Shown piece after piece: positions 21,101 to 31,554 of a DNA stretch of 64,000 nucleotides. Under the pieces are notes generated by a model. That model made no database searches. It was not told where the DNA came from and was given only the letters and a program-made list of their open reading frames with translations. Source of the stretch: Azolla caroliniana. Its lineage: Eukaryota; Polypodiophyta. Numbering within the stretch: the stretch's first letter is position 1; the number at the start of each line of letters is the position of its first letter. The DNA lies in assembly GCA_043228905.1 (NCBI GenBank), contig JBHGNT010000003.1:21638001-21702000 (forward strand), read 5' to 3'. The position numbers were made by a program, and so were the translations under genes.

Positions 21101-22153
21101 AAAAGCGATGAGGACCATTGTCTTTTTACCAACACAGCTCAAGATGGATCACCCATCTTCCTCATCATTTACGTGGACGACATGCTAATTTCTGGACGCC
21201 ACGCGGGCGAACTTGCCGATCTCATTCGGCAACTGCGGTTGAAGTTTGCCATGAAGGACCTCGGTCCGGCACGACACATACTTGGCATGAAGATTAGTCG
21301 GCATCGCGATAAACGACATCTTTTTTTGTCTCAGACCGACTATATCGGACGTGTCTTGGAACGCTTCAACATGCAATCAGCCAAATCTGCTTCAACCCCG
21401 CTCCCCATGAATCTTCGGCTCTCTCAGCGAGACTACCCGACATCCGGTCCGGAGGGGGAAGATATGAAGTCGGTACCGTATGCACCGGCAGTCGGCTCCC
21501 TTATGTACCTGATGGTCGCGACACGGCCTGATATTTCTCATGCCGTAGGAGTCGTTAGCAGATTTATGCACAATCCTCGCCGATCGCATTGGAACGCAGT
21601 CAAGCATGTGTTCAAATATCTGGCTGGCACAAAAGACCACGGCATTCTTTTCGGTCCGAACTCAACCTCAGGCGTAGTCGGTTACACCGACTCGGACTTC
21701 GCCGGCTGTATAGACAGTCGGAAATCAACAACCGGATACTGCTTCAAATTCGGCAATGGAGCAATTTCATGGAAGTCGAAACTTCAGGAGTGCACAGCGA
21801 CCTCAACGACCAAAGCAGAATATGTAGCTGTGTCCGACGCTGCAAAAGAAGCTTTGTGGCTCGGCCGGCTGGCGCACACGTTTCGACAAGTCGACCATGA
21901 CTCGGCCCCAGTTGTCTATAGCGACAGTCAAGGTGTTGTTGCCTTGTCGAAAAATCCGGTTCACCACAACGCCTCCAAACATATCGACGTTCGATATCAC
22001 TTCGTTCGGGACTGCGTCATTTCAGGGAAAATCGGTCTAGAGAAAATATCCACAACCGACAATGTCGCAGATGGAATGACCAAGTGTCTTTCGGCAGACC
22101 GCTTTCGGTCCCTTCGGCATCAGATGGGCATAACGACAAACCAGTCCGGTTAG
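18122..22153 (+). CDS. gag-pol: C1 gag-pol polyprotein (copia)
   Basis: It encodes 1343 residues with no break. A retrotran_gag-type domain carries FDGSNFNFWKEQM. A CCHC knuckle CNYCKKPGHIKADC is at about 237, and protease LLDSGASFHVT at about 310. The integrase zinc finger spans about 440-480 (LWHRRLGHL, CEHCQYGK). The integrase core has FRTDNGGEF and EQNGIAERMNR, RT has FLHGDLEEEIYM and IYVDDMLISG (about 1016), and RNase H has YTDSDFAG. The domain order PR-INT-RT-RH is the copia signature. The start is the first ATG after the leader and is shared in context with C5. All catalytic motifs are present, so the copy could be autonomous. Confidence 0.95.
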   Translation: MTSTSGSSKMSLQKFDGSNFNFWKEQMQDYLIVKGQIDPIENEEPPEGYKPIEWQKLDRIVRATIRMHLSESVYFTVQSCTTAFELWKTLSDTYEKKVVATKMFLIRRLYNLRMKESDSVQTHLNEYESISSQISSQGTAIEDELRAMILMSSLPSSWETFVTTVCNASTTAVKYSEVTSAILTEAARRKSFAKDSTDDAYVVQGSTERSNIRGRDSSRQPNNQRRRSQSRDNRICNYCKKPGHIKADCRALKNKNDKSQKSDKKSGRHEEINYVSFSADVLPNDPNILSIENPVGSEVLLTTEESSTWLLDSGASFHVTPHRSQFRQYTIRHSDSVRVGNSQHCDIIGIGTVELNLAGGSTLVLHNVRHVPELSRPLISVGQLDEDGIRAGFSSGGWTLHRGNLLLARGPKIHSLYPLHVTLREGNLFLVDIPVSSLWHRRLGHLSKAGITHLSRAGYIPKLSFSDHQFCEHCQYGKQAAASHPTSAPRETRPLDLVHSDVCGPMPHQSLGGASYFVSFIDDSTRKVWAYPIRTKDRVFSIFSDWLAMVENQTDGKLKCFRTDNGGEFKSEEFVKFCRQRGIRREFTAPHSLEQNGIAERMNRTIQERIVSMLQHSGLSDGFWAEALLTAVHIINMSPSRPLGLQIPQELWIGSKPNYDKLRIFGCEAYALIPKDDRRKLAPRSRKCIFLGYGSDGEMGYRLWDPERRQIVRSSDVVFNESAMNPLVETPIEVRRVTFSDVPTLQEGPAPNTRSASRVAEPYTTDSDNSDSAQQNNSLSDHPTSIPDTTSPIIPRRSERLSQPPERYSPGIFFTDAGEPTSYEEASTSVDSATWHLAMESEMHSIRANKTWDLVELPKNRRALPCKWVYRLKETSDSTTPKYKARLVAKGFRQEYGVDFDEIFSPVVKMTTLRFLLGVVAADNLELIQLDVKTAFLHGDLEEEIYMEQPKGFVATGQEHLVCRLRKSLYGLKQAPRQWYKKFDDFIQSIGFSKSDEDHCLFTNTAQDGSPIFLIIYVDDMLISGRHAGELADLIRQLRLKFAMKDLGPARHILGMKISRHRDKRHLFLSQTDYIGRVLERFNMQSAKSASTPLPMNLRLSQRDYPTSGPEGEDMKSVPYAPAVGSLMYLMVATRPDISHAVGVVSRFMHNPRRSHWNAVKHVFKYLAGTKDHGILFGPNSTSGVVGYTDSDFAGCIDSRKSTTGYCFKFGNGAISWKSKLQECTATSTTKAEYVAVSDAAKEALWLGRLAHTFRQVDHDSAPVVYSDSQGVVALSKNPVHHNASKHIDVRYHFVRDCVISGKIGLEKISTTDNVADGMTKCLSADRFRSLRHQMGITTNQSG

Positions 22154-22338
22154 AGCCGGACACAGCGCAGGATGGTTTCAGACAACCGACATCAGTTCCC
22201 TAATGATCGGCTTCAACTCTTCCGACCCGACCAGTCCGGTCTTCTGCCTTCGGACCCTGCCGACTCGAACAAAACTGATATGTCCGAGAACCTAGGTTTA
22301 TACCTGTGATCTTAGATAACCCATGTATACGCCCATTA

Positions 22339-22346
22339 CGGGGGAG
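22339..22346 (+). promoter_or_regulatory. C1 polypurine tract
   Basis: CGGGGGAG immediately precedes the 3' LTR; the same block precedes the C5 3' LTR. The 190 bp between the stop codon and this site are non-coding. Confidence 0.75.
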
Positions 22347-22648
22347 TGTCGAATACAAGTGTATAATGGACGTATTCACACTATCCCTTTGTATAGCTCA
22401 AGTTTGGGTCATTTGTGTAATTAGCATAAATGGTAGTTGCCCTAAGTTTGTCACTATATAAAGTGACCTAGTAACCTTTTTGTAAGGTTGGTTGTATTAT
22501 TGTTTCTATTGAATAGAAAGAGTCTTTTGTGCCTCCTCTCTCTCTGTCTCTCTATCTCTGTGCACGATCTTGGAAACTGTTATACGCAGGTACTCAACCC
22601 CATTCGAATGCTACTTGATCTTCCGCATTGACGGCCTTGTCTTCAACA
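22347..22648 (+). repeat. C1 3' LTR
   Basis: It is 302 bp and identical to the 5' LTR except C to G in the CT tract. It is followed by CTCAG. Confidence 0.95.
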
Positions 22649-22653
22649 CTCAG

Positions 22654-23398
22654 TGCCGCTTTGACTCCCCTTGCTTATGGAGGGTCCGGAACTGCTACCA
22701 ACACAACCTCTGTGCCTCCGATCCTACTCTTGTCGGCCGCCTCCATTGCGTGCCGACCCACTTCATCCACCACGTCCATGGGGCCGATTTGTTTCCGTGT
22801 ACAGCAGCCGACCGTCCGATTGAGTGGTCCTTGACCCACTCACGTGGTTTTCTTTGACCATCAGCATCGATTGCAAGTCGAAGAAGGACAGTGGTTTCTC
22901 CCGGGTGCAGATCGCTGTCCGGATTGGCCCGTACCTTTGTGCTAGACCACCGAGGTAGATTTGTACCATCTCGTCTTCTTCCACCGTCACATTGATGGAC
23001 CCGAGTGCATTGCAAATCTCCTTTATCTTGGTGGTGTAGTCCGTAACCAACATGTCTCTTTGCCGGATGTTGTTCAGCTCTTGCCGGAGCTGCAACTTAT
23101 GAGTTGTGGTACTTGCGGCGAAAATCTTCCGTAGATTTTCCCAGGCCTCCTTCGGCATCTTTGCATCCTTGATGTGGCTGAGCATTTGATCATGCACACC
23201 GGACGCGAGACAGTACAGTACCCGACTCGCTCCTTGCTCCCATACCGGGAAGTCTTTGTGTGACAACTCTAGTGCTACTTCATTTGTTCCTTCCACGAAG
23301 CTCCAATATCCATGCCCCAGCAAGTACTGGTGCATTTTATATGACTAGGACGCATAGTTGCTCTGGTCGAGGTTCTCTGTTGGAAGTGAACTCTTCAT
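22654..23398 (-). pseudogene. Copia C4 gag, N-terminal part
   Basis: The minus strand starts at 23398 (MKSSLPTENLDQSNYAS) and reads MHQYLLGHGYWSFVEG, then WENLRKIFAASTTT and YTTKIKEICNALGS. It is the same family as C2 gag at 50038-50591. A TAG near 23344-23346 replaces a tryptophan codon, directly before SYKMHQYLLG. Interrupted on the left by C1. Confidence 0.85.
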
Positions 23399-23492
23399 TC
23401 CTCTTTCCATGTCTTCTCTCTATTTGTTGTTACCGGGTTCTAGGGTTCGTCTACGGAAGGAAATGTCGACTGCAGAGGTTCTCAACCCTCGC

Positions 23493-23504
23493 GCTCTAAT
23501 ACCA
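23493..23504 (-). promoter_or_regulatory. C4 primer-binding site
   Basis: The minus strand reads TGGTATTAGAGC, one mismatch from the initiator-Met site, directly beside the LTR start at 23505. Confidence 0.7.
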
Positions 23505-23790
23505 TGTGAATGTTAATGTGTGGAAGCGTCAAACAGAACCGGCTCAGCCGTATAGCAACAGAAAAAAATGAGATGAAGCTTTAATGGAAAGCTTAAAAAC
23601 ACAGAGGAGACAAAGAGAGCAGAACATAAAACTATATTCAAAAATTAACTCTAAAACTCTGTACATACAGCGTGCTAAGCATCACTATTTATACAAGTCC
23701 ATAAAGGACTGATAGGTACTTCAATGTTCACCCGTGCGACTGACACTAACTACGAGACAATGATTACCTAGTAGTCTAGGCTACTACTAG
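23505..23790 (-). repeat. C4 5' LTR, first part, split by C5
   Basis: It begins TGTGAATG (plus-strand view) and shares with the C2 LTR the block CTATTTATACAAGTCC and GTACTTCAATG. C5 is inserted at 23790 with duplicated ACTAG; the LTR resumes at 29253 and ends CTCAACA at 29376. Confidence 0.75.
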
Positions 23791-23874
23791 TGTTGGAGAC
23801 AAAGTCGTCTATGCGGAAGATCAAGAAGCATTCGATTCCTTTCTGTACCTGCGTATGACAGTTTCTAGGTCGTT

Positions 23875-23910
<36 letters not shown>

Positions 23911-24079
23911 AAAAGACTTTCTTATTCCACAAAGCAATAATACAACACCCAACCTTACAAAAAGGTTACAAGGTCACTATATATAGTGACCGACTTAGGG
24001 CAACTACCCTTTATGCTAATTACATAAATGGCCAAAACGGGATAGTGTGAATACGTCCATTATACACATGTATTCGACA
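23791..24079 (-). repeat. C5 3' LTR
   Basis: It is 289 bp, TGTTGGAGAC...TTCGACA in plus view, with a (GA)n run near 23880-23908. The adjoining CTCCCCCG (24080-24087) is the polypurine tract on the minus strand. Confidence 0.95.
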
Positions 24080-24272
24080 CTCCCCCGTAATGGGCGTATA
24101 CATGGGTTATCTAAGATTACAGGTATAGACTTAGGTTCTCGGACATATCAGCTTTGTTCGAGTCGGCAGGGTCCGAAGGCAGAAGACCGAACTGGTCGGG
24201 TCGGAACAGTTGAAGCCGATCATTAAGGAACTGATGTCGGTTGTCGGGAACCATCCTGCTCTGTGTCCGGCT

Positions 24273-27200
24273 CTAACCGGACTGGTTTGTCGTTACGCCC
24301 ATCTGATGCCGAAGAGACCGAAAACGGTCTGCCGAAAGACACTTGGTCATTCCATCTGCGACATTGTCGGTTGTGGATATTTTCTCTAGACCGATTTTCC
24401 CTGAAATGACGCAGTCCCGAACGAAGTGATATCGAACGTCGATATGTTTGGAGGCGTTGTGGTGAACCGGATTTTTCGACAAGGCAACAGCACCTTGACT
24501 GTCGCTGTAGACAACTGGAGCCGAGTCATGGTCGACTTGTCGAAACGTGTGCGCCAGCCGACCGAGCCACAAAGCTTCTTTTGCTGCGTCGGACGCAGCT
24601 ACATATTCTGCTTCGGTCGTTGAGGTCGCTGTGCACTCCTGAAGTTTCGACTTCCACGAGATTGCTCCATTGCCGAATTTGAAGCAGTATCCGGTTGTTG
24701 ATTTCCGACTGTCTATACAGCCGGCGAAGTCCGAGTCGGTGTAACCGACTACGCCTGAGGTTCGGTTCGGACCGAAAAGAATGCCGTGGTCTTTTGTGCC
24801 AGCCAGATATCTGAACACATGCTTGACTGCGTTCCAATGCGATCGGCGAGGATTGTGCATAAATCTGCTAACGACTCCTACGGCGTGAGAAATATCAGGC
24901 CATGTCGCGACCATCAGGTACATAAGGGAGCCGACTGCCGGTGCATACGGTACCGACTTCATATCTTCCCCCTCCGGACCGGATGTCGGGCAATCTCGCT
25001 GAGAGAGCCGAAGATTCATGGGGAGCGGGGTTGAAGCAGATTTGGCTGATTGCATGTTGAAGCGTTCTAAGACACGTCGGATATAGTCGGTCTGAGACAA
25101 AAAAAGATGTCGTTTATCGCGATGCTGACTAATCTTCATGCCAAGGATGTGTCGTGCCGGACCGAGGTCCTTCATGGCAAACTTCAACCGCAGTTGCCGA
25201 ATGAGATCGGCAAGTTCGCCCGCGTGGCGTCCAGAAATTAGCATGTCGTCCACGTAAATGATGAGGAAGATGGGTGATCCATCTTGAGCTGTGTTGGTAA
25301 AGAGACAATGGTCCTCATCGCTTTTTGAGAAGCCGATCAATTGGATGAAGTCGTCGAACTTCTTGTACCATTGTCGCGGTGCCTGTTTGAGGCCGTATAG
25401 ACTCTTCCTGAGTCGGCAGACTAGATGTTCTTGGCCAGTTGCCACGAAGCCTTTTGGCTGCTCCATATAAATTTCCTCTTCAAGATCACCATGGAGGAAT
25501 GCTGTTTTGACATCTAGCTGAATCAGCTCCAAGTTGTCGGCTGCCACTACGCCGAGTAGAAAACGAAGGGTTGTCATTTTCACCACTGGTGAAAAAATCT
25601 CGTCGAAGTCGACGCCATATTCTTGTCGGAAGCCCTTCGCAACTAATCTGGCCTTGTACTTTGGGGTGGTCGAATCAGACGTCTCTTTTAGTCGATAAAC
25701 CCACTTGCAAGGAAGAGCACGTCGGTTCCTAGGTAATTCGACCAGATCCCAAGTCTTGTTTGCCCGAATGGAGTGCATTTCCGACTCCATCGCCAGATGC
25801 CAGGTGGCTGAATCGACAGATGTCGATGCTTCTTCGTAAGACGTCGGTTCGCCGGCGTCGGTGAAGAAAATTCCAGGAGAGTACCTCTCCGGAGGTTGCG
25901 ACAGTCTCTCGGATCGTCGAGGTATGATTGGACTGGTCGCATCGGGTATCGTGGTCGGATGGTCCGAAAGCGGATTGTTCTGTTGTGCCGAGTCGGAGTT
26001 GTCCGAGTCGGTAGTGTAAGGTTCAGCTACCCGTGAAGCTGACCGTGTGTTGAGAGCGGGGCCTTCTTGAAGGGTCGGCACATCGGAAAATGTTACCCTT
26101 CGGACTTCGATCGGTTTTTCGACTGATGGATTCACAGCCGACTCGTTGAACACAACGTCCGAACTTCGAACGATTTGTCTGCGTTCGGGGTCCCAGAGTC
26201 GGTATCCCATTTCGCCGTCTGATCCATATCCAAGGAAAATGCATTTCCTGGACCGAGGTGCAAGTTTTCGGCGATCATCTTTCGAAATAAGGGCGTACGC
26301 CTCGCATCCGAAGATCCTCAGCTTGTCGTAATTCGGCTTACTGCCGATCCATAGTTCCTGAGGAATTTGAAGTCCTAGAGGTCTACTTGGCGACATATTG
26401 ATTATGTGTACTGCCGTGAGTAGAGCCTCTGCCCAGAAGCCATCCGATAGTCCGGAGTGTTGGAGCATGGAAACTATCCTTTCTTGGATTGTCCGATTCA
26501 TTCGTTCTGCAATCCCGTTTTGCTCCGGACTGTGTGGTGCCGTAAATTCACGTCGGATGCCGCGTTGTCGGCAGAATTTGACGAATGCATCGGATTTGAA
26601 CTCTCCCCCATTGTCGGTCCGAAAGCATTTCAGTTTTCGGTCGGTTTGATTTTCTACCATAGCGAGCCAATCTGAGAAGATCGAGAAGACACGATCTTTG
26701 GTGCGAATTGGATACGCCCACACCTTTCGAGTCGAATCGTCAATAAAAGTGACGAAGTAAGAGGCACCGCCGAGAGACTGATGCGGCATTGGGCCACAGA
26801 CGTCCGAGTGGACCAAATCGAGAGGTCTCGTTTCTCTTGGTGCTGATGTCGGGTGTGATGCGGCTGCTTGTTTGCCATACTAGCAATGCTCGCAGAATTG
26901 ATGGTCGGAGAAGGAGAGTTTAGGGATGTATCCGGCTCTAGATAGATGCGTAATGTCGGCCTTGCTGAGGTGTCCTAATCTTCTGTGCCATAGTGATGAC
27001 ACAGGAATATCCACCAAAAACAGGTTACCCTCTCTGAGCGTAACATGTAACGGATACAGGGAGTGTATCTTGGGTCCTCTAGCAAGCAGGAGGTTCCCCC
27101 TGTGGAGTGTCCACCCTCCCGAAGAAAAACCGGCACGAATGCCGTCTTCATCTAGTTGTCCGACTGAGATCAATGGCCTTGAGAGCTCGGGTACATGTCG

Positions 27201-28286
27201 GACATTGTGGAGTACAAGTGTAGAGCCACCTGCAAGGTTGAGCTCTACTGTGCCGATTCCGATGATGTCACAGTGTTGTGAGTTGCCGACCCGAACTGAG
27301 TCGGAGTGACGGATCGTATATTGCCGAAATTGGGATCGATGAGGAGTCACGTGAAATGACGCACCCGAATCTAAGAGCCATGTGCTCGATTCTTCAGTCG
27401 TGAGCAGAACTTCTGATCCGACTGGATTTTCGATTGATAGTATATTCGGGTCGTCTGGTAGCACATCAGCTGACAAGCTGACGTAATTGATCTCCTCATG
27501 CCGGCCACTCTTCTTGTTGTTCTTGTTCTTGAGTGCGCGGCAGTCGGCTTTGATGTGTCCAGGTTTCTTGCAATAGTTGCAGATTCGGTTATCCCATGAC
27601 TGGCTCCGTCTTCGCTGATTGTTCGGCGGCCGTGAGGAATCTCTTCCTCGTATGTTCGATCGGTCTGTCGAACCTTGTACTACGTAAGCGTCGTCTGTTG
27701 AGTCTTTGGCGAAAGACTTTCTCCGAGCTGCTTCGGTCAGGATTGCGCTCGTGACTTCGGAGTATTTAACAGCCGTGGTTGACGCGTTGCACACGGTTGT
27801 GACGAAAGTTTCCCATGATGAGGGAAGGCTGCTCATGAGTATCATTGCTCTGAGTTCATCCTCGATTGCCGTCCCCTGTGACGAGATTTGGGAGCTTATG
27901 CTTTCGTACTCATTGAGGTGTGCTTGAACCGAATCGGATTCTTTCATCCGCAAGTTGTAGAGGCGCCGGATCAGAAACATCTTCGTTGCGGCGACCTTCT
28001 TTTCGTAAGTGTCCGACAGTGTTTTCCACAGTTCGAATGCTGTCGTACACGATTGCACCGTAAAGTATACCGATTCCGATAGGTGCATCCGAATCGTGGC
28101 GCGGACGATTCTGTCCAGCTTCTGTCACTCAATTGGTTTGTATCCTTCTGGAGGTTCTTCATTTTCGATGGGATCGATTTGCCCCTTGACTATGAGATAG
28201 TCCTGCATTTGTTCCTTCCAGAAGTTGAAGTTCGATCCATCGAACTTTCGTAGACTCATTTCTGACGAGCCGGATGTTGATGCCAT
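24273..28286 (-). pseudogene. gag-pol: C5 gag-pol with two in-frame stops
   Basis: Initiation is at 28286 (minus strand; ATGGCATCAACATCCGGC), equivalent to the C1 start. The frame is continuous for 1338 codons with all copia motifs: CNYCKKPGHIKADC, DSGASFHVT, RTDNGGEF, YVDDMLISG and TDSDFAG. There are two single-base stops. TGA at 28125-28127 replaces Trp54 in gag, and TAG at 26880-26882 replaces Gln in the integrase zinc finger after CEHC. No frameshift was seen. Both changes are C-to-T type on one strand. It can be mobilised only in trans. Confidence 0.93.
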
Positions 28287-28937
28287 CAAATTCGGTTTTG
28301 GTTGACGAAGCTCGGTTCGGAGTTGACTACGAACCTTGTTGGAGTGCAGCCGGTTGGCTCACCCGATATCGTTCTAGTCGGATTTGAACCCGAGTCGGTT
28401 CGGCTTCGGAACTTGCTCGAATTGACTCCGGTAGCTTGAGGGACAGAACCGACTGGTCTTCCCGAATGTTGCCGAGTCGGAGTGAGCCCGGTTCGCTTCG
28501 GATATATATGCCGAATACCGATTATTGAAACCGATTATCTGGACCGATTCGGCTTCGGGTGACTGCAGCGACGAGAGAGATGGATCCAACTGATCCTCTC
28601 GAATGTCGATCAGCCGGATGAAGCACGAATTGGGGTTGTTGTCTTGAGACCGATCTGCACCGAGTGGTTACAATGAGCGGCGAGCAGCGTTTGATGACCT
28701 CTTCGGATGCCGTTTAACCGAATGGAGCACGATCGTGTCAAAGTTGCACAAGGGGATTTCACCTCGAGCGGTTACGATCACAAGGAACGGAGTACAACCT
28801 GCTGGCTTACTCCAAGCAAAGATGATCTAACGCGATGAGATGCAGGCCTCGTTTTTCTTCTTCTTCTCTCTTCTTCGAATGACGCAGGAAACCGAATGCT
28901 GAGACGACGGCCGACAGCGGATTGAAGGACCGACTAC
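28287..28937 (-). other. C5 leader, non-coding
   Basis: About 650 bp lie between PBS and gag. They are rich in CCGATTCGG-type words and have no supported ORF. The leader is longer than that of C1 (about 500 bp). Confidence 0.6.
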
Positions 28938-28943
28938 TGTGCA

Positions 28944-28955
28944 GGCTCTGATACC
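28944..28955 (-). promoter_or_regulatory. C5 primer-binding site (initiator tRNA-Met)
   Basis: The minus strand reads TGGTATCAGAGC, a few bases from the 5' LTR end. Confidence 0.9.
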
Positions 28956-28958
28956 AGA

Positions 28959-29043
28959 TGTTGGAGACAAAGTCGTCTATGCGGAAGATCAAGAAGCATT
29001 CGATTCCTTTCTGTACCTGCGTATGACAGTTTCTAGGTCGTTG

Positions 29044-29075
<32 letters not shown>

Positions 29076-29247
29076 CACAAAAGACTTTCTTATTCCACAA
29101 AGCAATAATACAACACCCAACCTTACAAAAAGGTTACAAGGTCACTATATATAGTGACCGACTTAGGGCAACTACCCTTTATGCTAATTACATAAATGGC
29201 CAAAACGGGATAGTGTGAATACGTCCATTATACACATGTATTCGACA
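28959..29247 (-). repeat. C5 5' LTR
   Basis: It is 289 bp. A TATATATA box (29146-29153) sits in the palindrome GGTCACTATATATAGTGACC. It is followed by ACTAG. Confidence 0.95.
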
Positions 29248-29252
29248 ACTAG

Positions 29253-29376
29253 GCTTCCAGTTCCCGCTCGAATCGGCTCTCCGATCCGGCCGGTTGTTTC
29301 CGGATACCATTTGGATACCAATCTGGCTCAGGCTTATTCCGCCGAAATGGATCCGGTTCATCTTGCTCGCTCAACA
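29253..29376 (-). repeat. C4 5' LTR, remainder
   Basis: It continues the LTR broken at 23790 and has CCGATCCGGCCGG and the end GCTCGCTCAACA, like the C2 LTR end GTCTCTCAACA. Confidence 0.7.
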
Positions 29377-29583
29377 AAAAGCTAAAGTAAAAGTACTAGT
29401 GGCCGAGCATGTATAAAGATGTACTACATTTTGTGTCCACATGCGAAAGTTGTCAAGTACATTCGAACGTACGTCACCGTGATGGGTTGCGACCAACATA
29501 CCCACTCACCATACACTTTAAATGGATGGTGGATTTGGTCTCGATGCCAATGGGAGTGGGAAAGATGAAGTACTTAGTACTAT
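29377..29583 (+). pseudogene. Gypsy integrase fragment (F), N-terminal zinc-finger part
   Basis: The + frame reads MYKDVLHFVSTCESCQVHS, then RHRDGLRPTYP and FKWMVDLVSMPMGVGKMKYLVL, matching G1 integrase. Two stops precede it (at about 29388 and 29394, in the KVKYWWP block). It ends in a short duplication, CGTTACGTAAATTGGA twice (29583-29627), at the join to the minus-strand G1b pol. Confidence 0.75.
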
Positions 29584-29599
29584 CGTTACGTAAATTGGA

Positions 29600-31265
29600 C
29601 TCGTGTCTACCGTTACGTAAATTGGAGTGGTCTTTCCGTAGACAGCCTTCCGGAGTGCCGGAGCCGCGGCAAGTGCTTCCTTCATCTTCCGGACAGACTC
29701 CGTATGCTCGCCTCTCCACTCGAATTTTCGCCCCTTTTTCAGCAACCCGTACAACGGCTCCGCGACGTGAGCGTAATGCGGGATCCATATGTGGTAGAAC
29801 GTGCATGCTCCCAAGAACCTCCAAACCTCCGTGACCGAGCTACAGTCGTTCTTCATCGCAGAGATGGTTTCTACCTTAGCCGGAGACGGTTTCCGACCGT
29901 ACGGCCCGCATAGGTGTCCGACGACCATGATCTTTAATTGCCCGAAGGCCGACTTTCCCCCGGAGAAGGTGAGCCTCGCGCTCTCCAACCTCTGCAACAC
30001 CTTCTCGCAGTCATCAATGTGCGTCACCACGAATTTCCGACATCCGTCCGGTCCGATCGTCTCGTCCCTTTCCTCCACCGCGCATCCCTTGATCGGGACG
30101 TCGTCCAAAAACGGCATGGTGATGTCCGGGATACAATCCCTCAGCACTTTGTTCATTGCGTTCACCATGTGAGCCACCGAGTTCGTCCCTCCTTGCGGCA
30201 GGGTACACATTCGTACTAGGCCGAGAAGAGTTCGCATTGTCGTGATGTCCCTGCTCTCTACAACAAGCTGGAACTGATCGTACCCCGAATAGAGATCACC
30301 GACCAAGTAAATCGACCTTCCGGCGAAGGCCTCCGCGAACTCGTCTATTGTCGGTCCGATTCCCGCATTTCGAATGGTCACCTTGTTGACTGGCTGCAGG
30401 TCTTGAATAAAGCGCAGCGTGTCGTCCTTCTTCGGCACGGTAAACCACCGATTCGAGTATGGGGCACTCGACGGTTCGAGGATTCCCATCTCGACCTTTT
30501 GCTTTAACAGCTCCATCAGCTTCGGGATGTGAGCTCTGGGTACTGGAATCGGTTTGAGACTCCACGGCACATGCGGTACCGTGAATATCACCATCGATTC
30601 CACGACTGTCGGGTCTACGCACCCGATCTGCTCCAGTGAGAATGTGAAAGCCTTCCCGTGCCTTCCGAGCATTCCCCGAAAACGGTCCTCTTCCGCCAGC
30701 AGTAGGAAGCCGCCCCCACCGATTTTGAGCTCTCGCAACGTTATGTCGGTGAACGTGTGTCCTATGCGGGCCGGATTTCGTAAACTCGGGTCCGACGCAA
30801 CCCCCTTTATTCGCAACTCGCTGCCCTCCGGCAAGGGAGCCGCGACTGGCCTCACCTTCCGGTCCACAGTCTTGTACCTCGTGTCCACCCGGGCCGTCCG
30901 ACCCGACTCGAGCCCTCTACTGAAGTCAGTGATGACTTCGTACATCTTTTCCGAACATACCGGAATCGTCCAGTCCTATTTAAGGACTCCTCCGACTACC
31001 TCCCGCAGCTCCCCCAAGGTATCGACGAAAGAGACCGCCTCCACGGCTCCGTTGATTTCTTCTCCGAGGTCGAGGACGCCACATGCCCGAAGTCGCTCCT
31101 CCGCCCTTCTCTTCTTCCGGCCAACAACGTCGACTATCGTACACCCTCCGTTGTCGGAGAACCAAAATTCCCTACTTATAGCACGGGTCTTCTTCGCTAT
31201 CATACACTTGTGGGGTTTTCCCGGAGTGTCCGGACTATTGCGGCCCCACGCCTTGATAGCCCTCT
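29600..31265 (-). pseudogene. pol: G1b pol, truncated in RNase H
   Basis: The minus strand is gypsy pol in the -1 frame relative to gag: linker, RT (FIQDLQPVNKVTIRNAG, catalytic FLDD) and the start of RNase H (VTVDTSP), where it is cut. Integrase and 3' LTR are gone. One TAG at 30961-30963 (Glu in G1) separates 31265-30964 from 30945-29600. The conserved pseudoknot lies at its start. Confidence 0.88.
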
Positions 31266-31275
31266 TCAAAAGTCC
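31210..31275 (-). promoter_or_regulatory. G1b copy of the gag/pol frameshift signal
   Basis: On the minus strand the heptamer is GGACTTT, followed by TGA. Stem 1 is GGGCTAT (31262-31256) with ATAGTCC (31238-31232). Stem 2 is GTGGGG (31249-31244) with CCCCAC (31215-31210). The heptamer has mutated from GGATTTT, but both stems are kept with a base-pair exchange relative to G1. Confidence 0.65.
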
Positions 31276-31554
31276 TCCCGGCTTTCGCCCCCAAGGGTCT
31301 CGCGGTTCCTCTCATGGTTCGGTCTCACCGTCAAGAACTGGACCGAGTGACGCCCATCCTGGCTCTTGACCCTTGCATAGGCCGAGCCGTTGTCCAACAC
31401 CTTGGTCTCCATTCGTGCTGCCGTGATGTACGGTTCACCTAGTATAACCGGATGTGAGGACGTCTCCTGCACGAAGAAGTGCTAGTCAATCTCGACATCG
31501 CCGATCTTTACTCGTACGTTCGGGCAGGCTCCATGCAGTTCTTCGGTGGCACGT
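31266..31554 (-). pseudogene. G1b gag-protease, C-terminal part
   Basis: It encodes the end of the protease (ETSSHPVILGEPYITAARM) up to the TGA at 31266-31268. A TAG at 31482-31484 replaces Gln in EIDQHFF. It is in frame with 38746-40587 when the G5 element and its 4-bp target duplication are removed. Confidence 0.85.

Larger units (their letters stand above)
17302..22648 (+). mobile_element. C1: complete, intact Ty1/copia retrotransposon
   Basis: It has 302-bp LTRs (TGTCG...CAACA), PBS TGGTATCAGAGC, a single 1343-codon gag-pol frame, PPT and a CTCAG duplication at both sides (17297-17301, 22649-22653). The LTRs differ by one base that I found, so insertion was recent. It sits inside the older copia C4 in the opposite orientation. 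C5 is a sister copy. Confidence 0.95.
23791..29247 (-). mobile_element. C5: complete copia retrotransposon, sister of C1, two nonsense codons
   Basis: It has 289-bp LTRs, PBS, PPT and ACTAG duplicated at 23786-23790 and 29248-29252. The LTRs differ by about one base. The coding sequence is very close to C1 but has TGA at codon 54 and TAG at codon 469. It is a recent insertion into the C4 5' LTR, in inverse orientation to C1. Confidence 0.95.
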
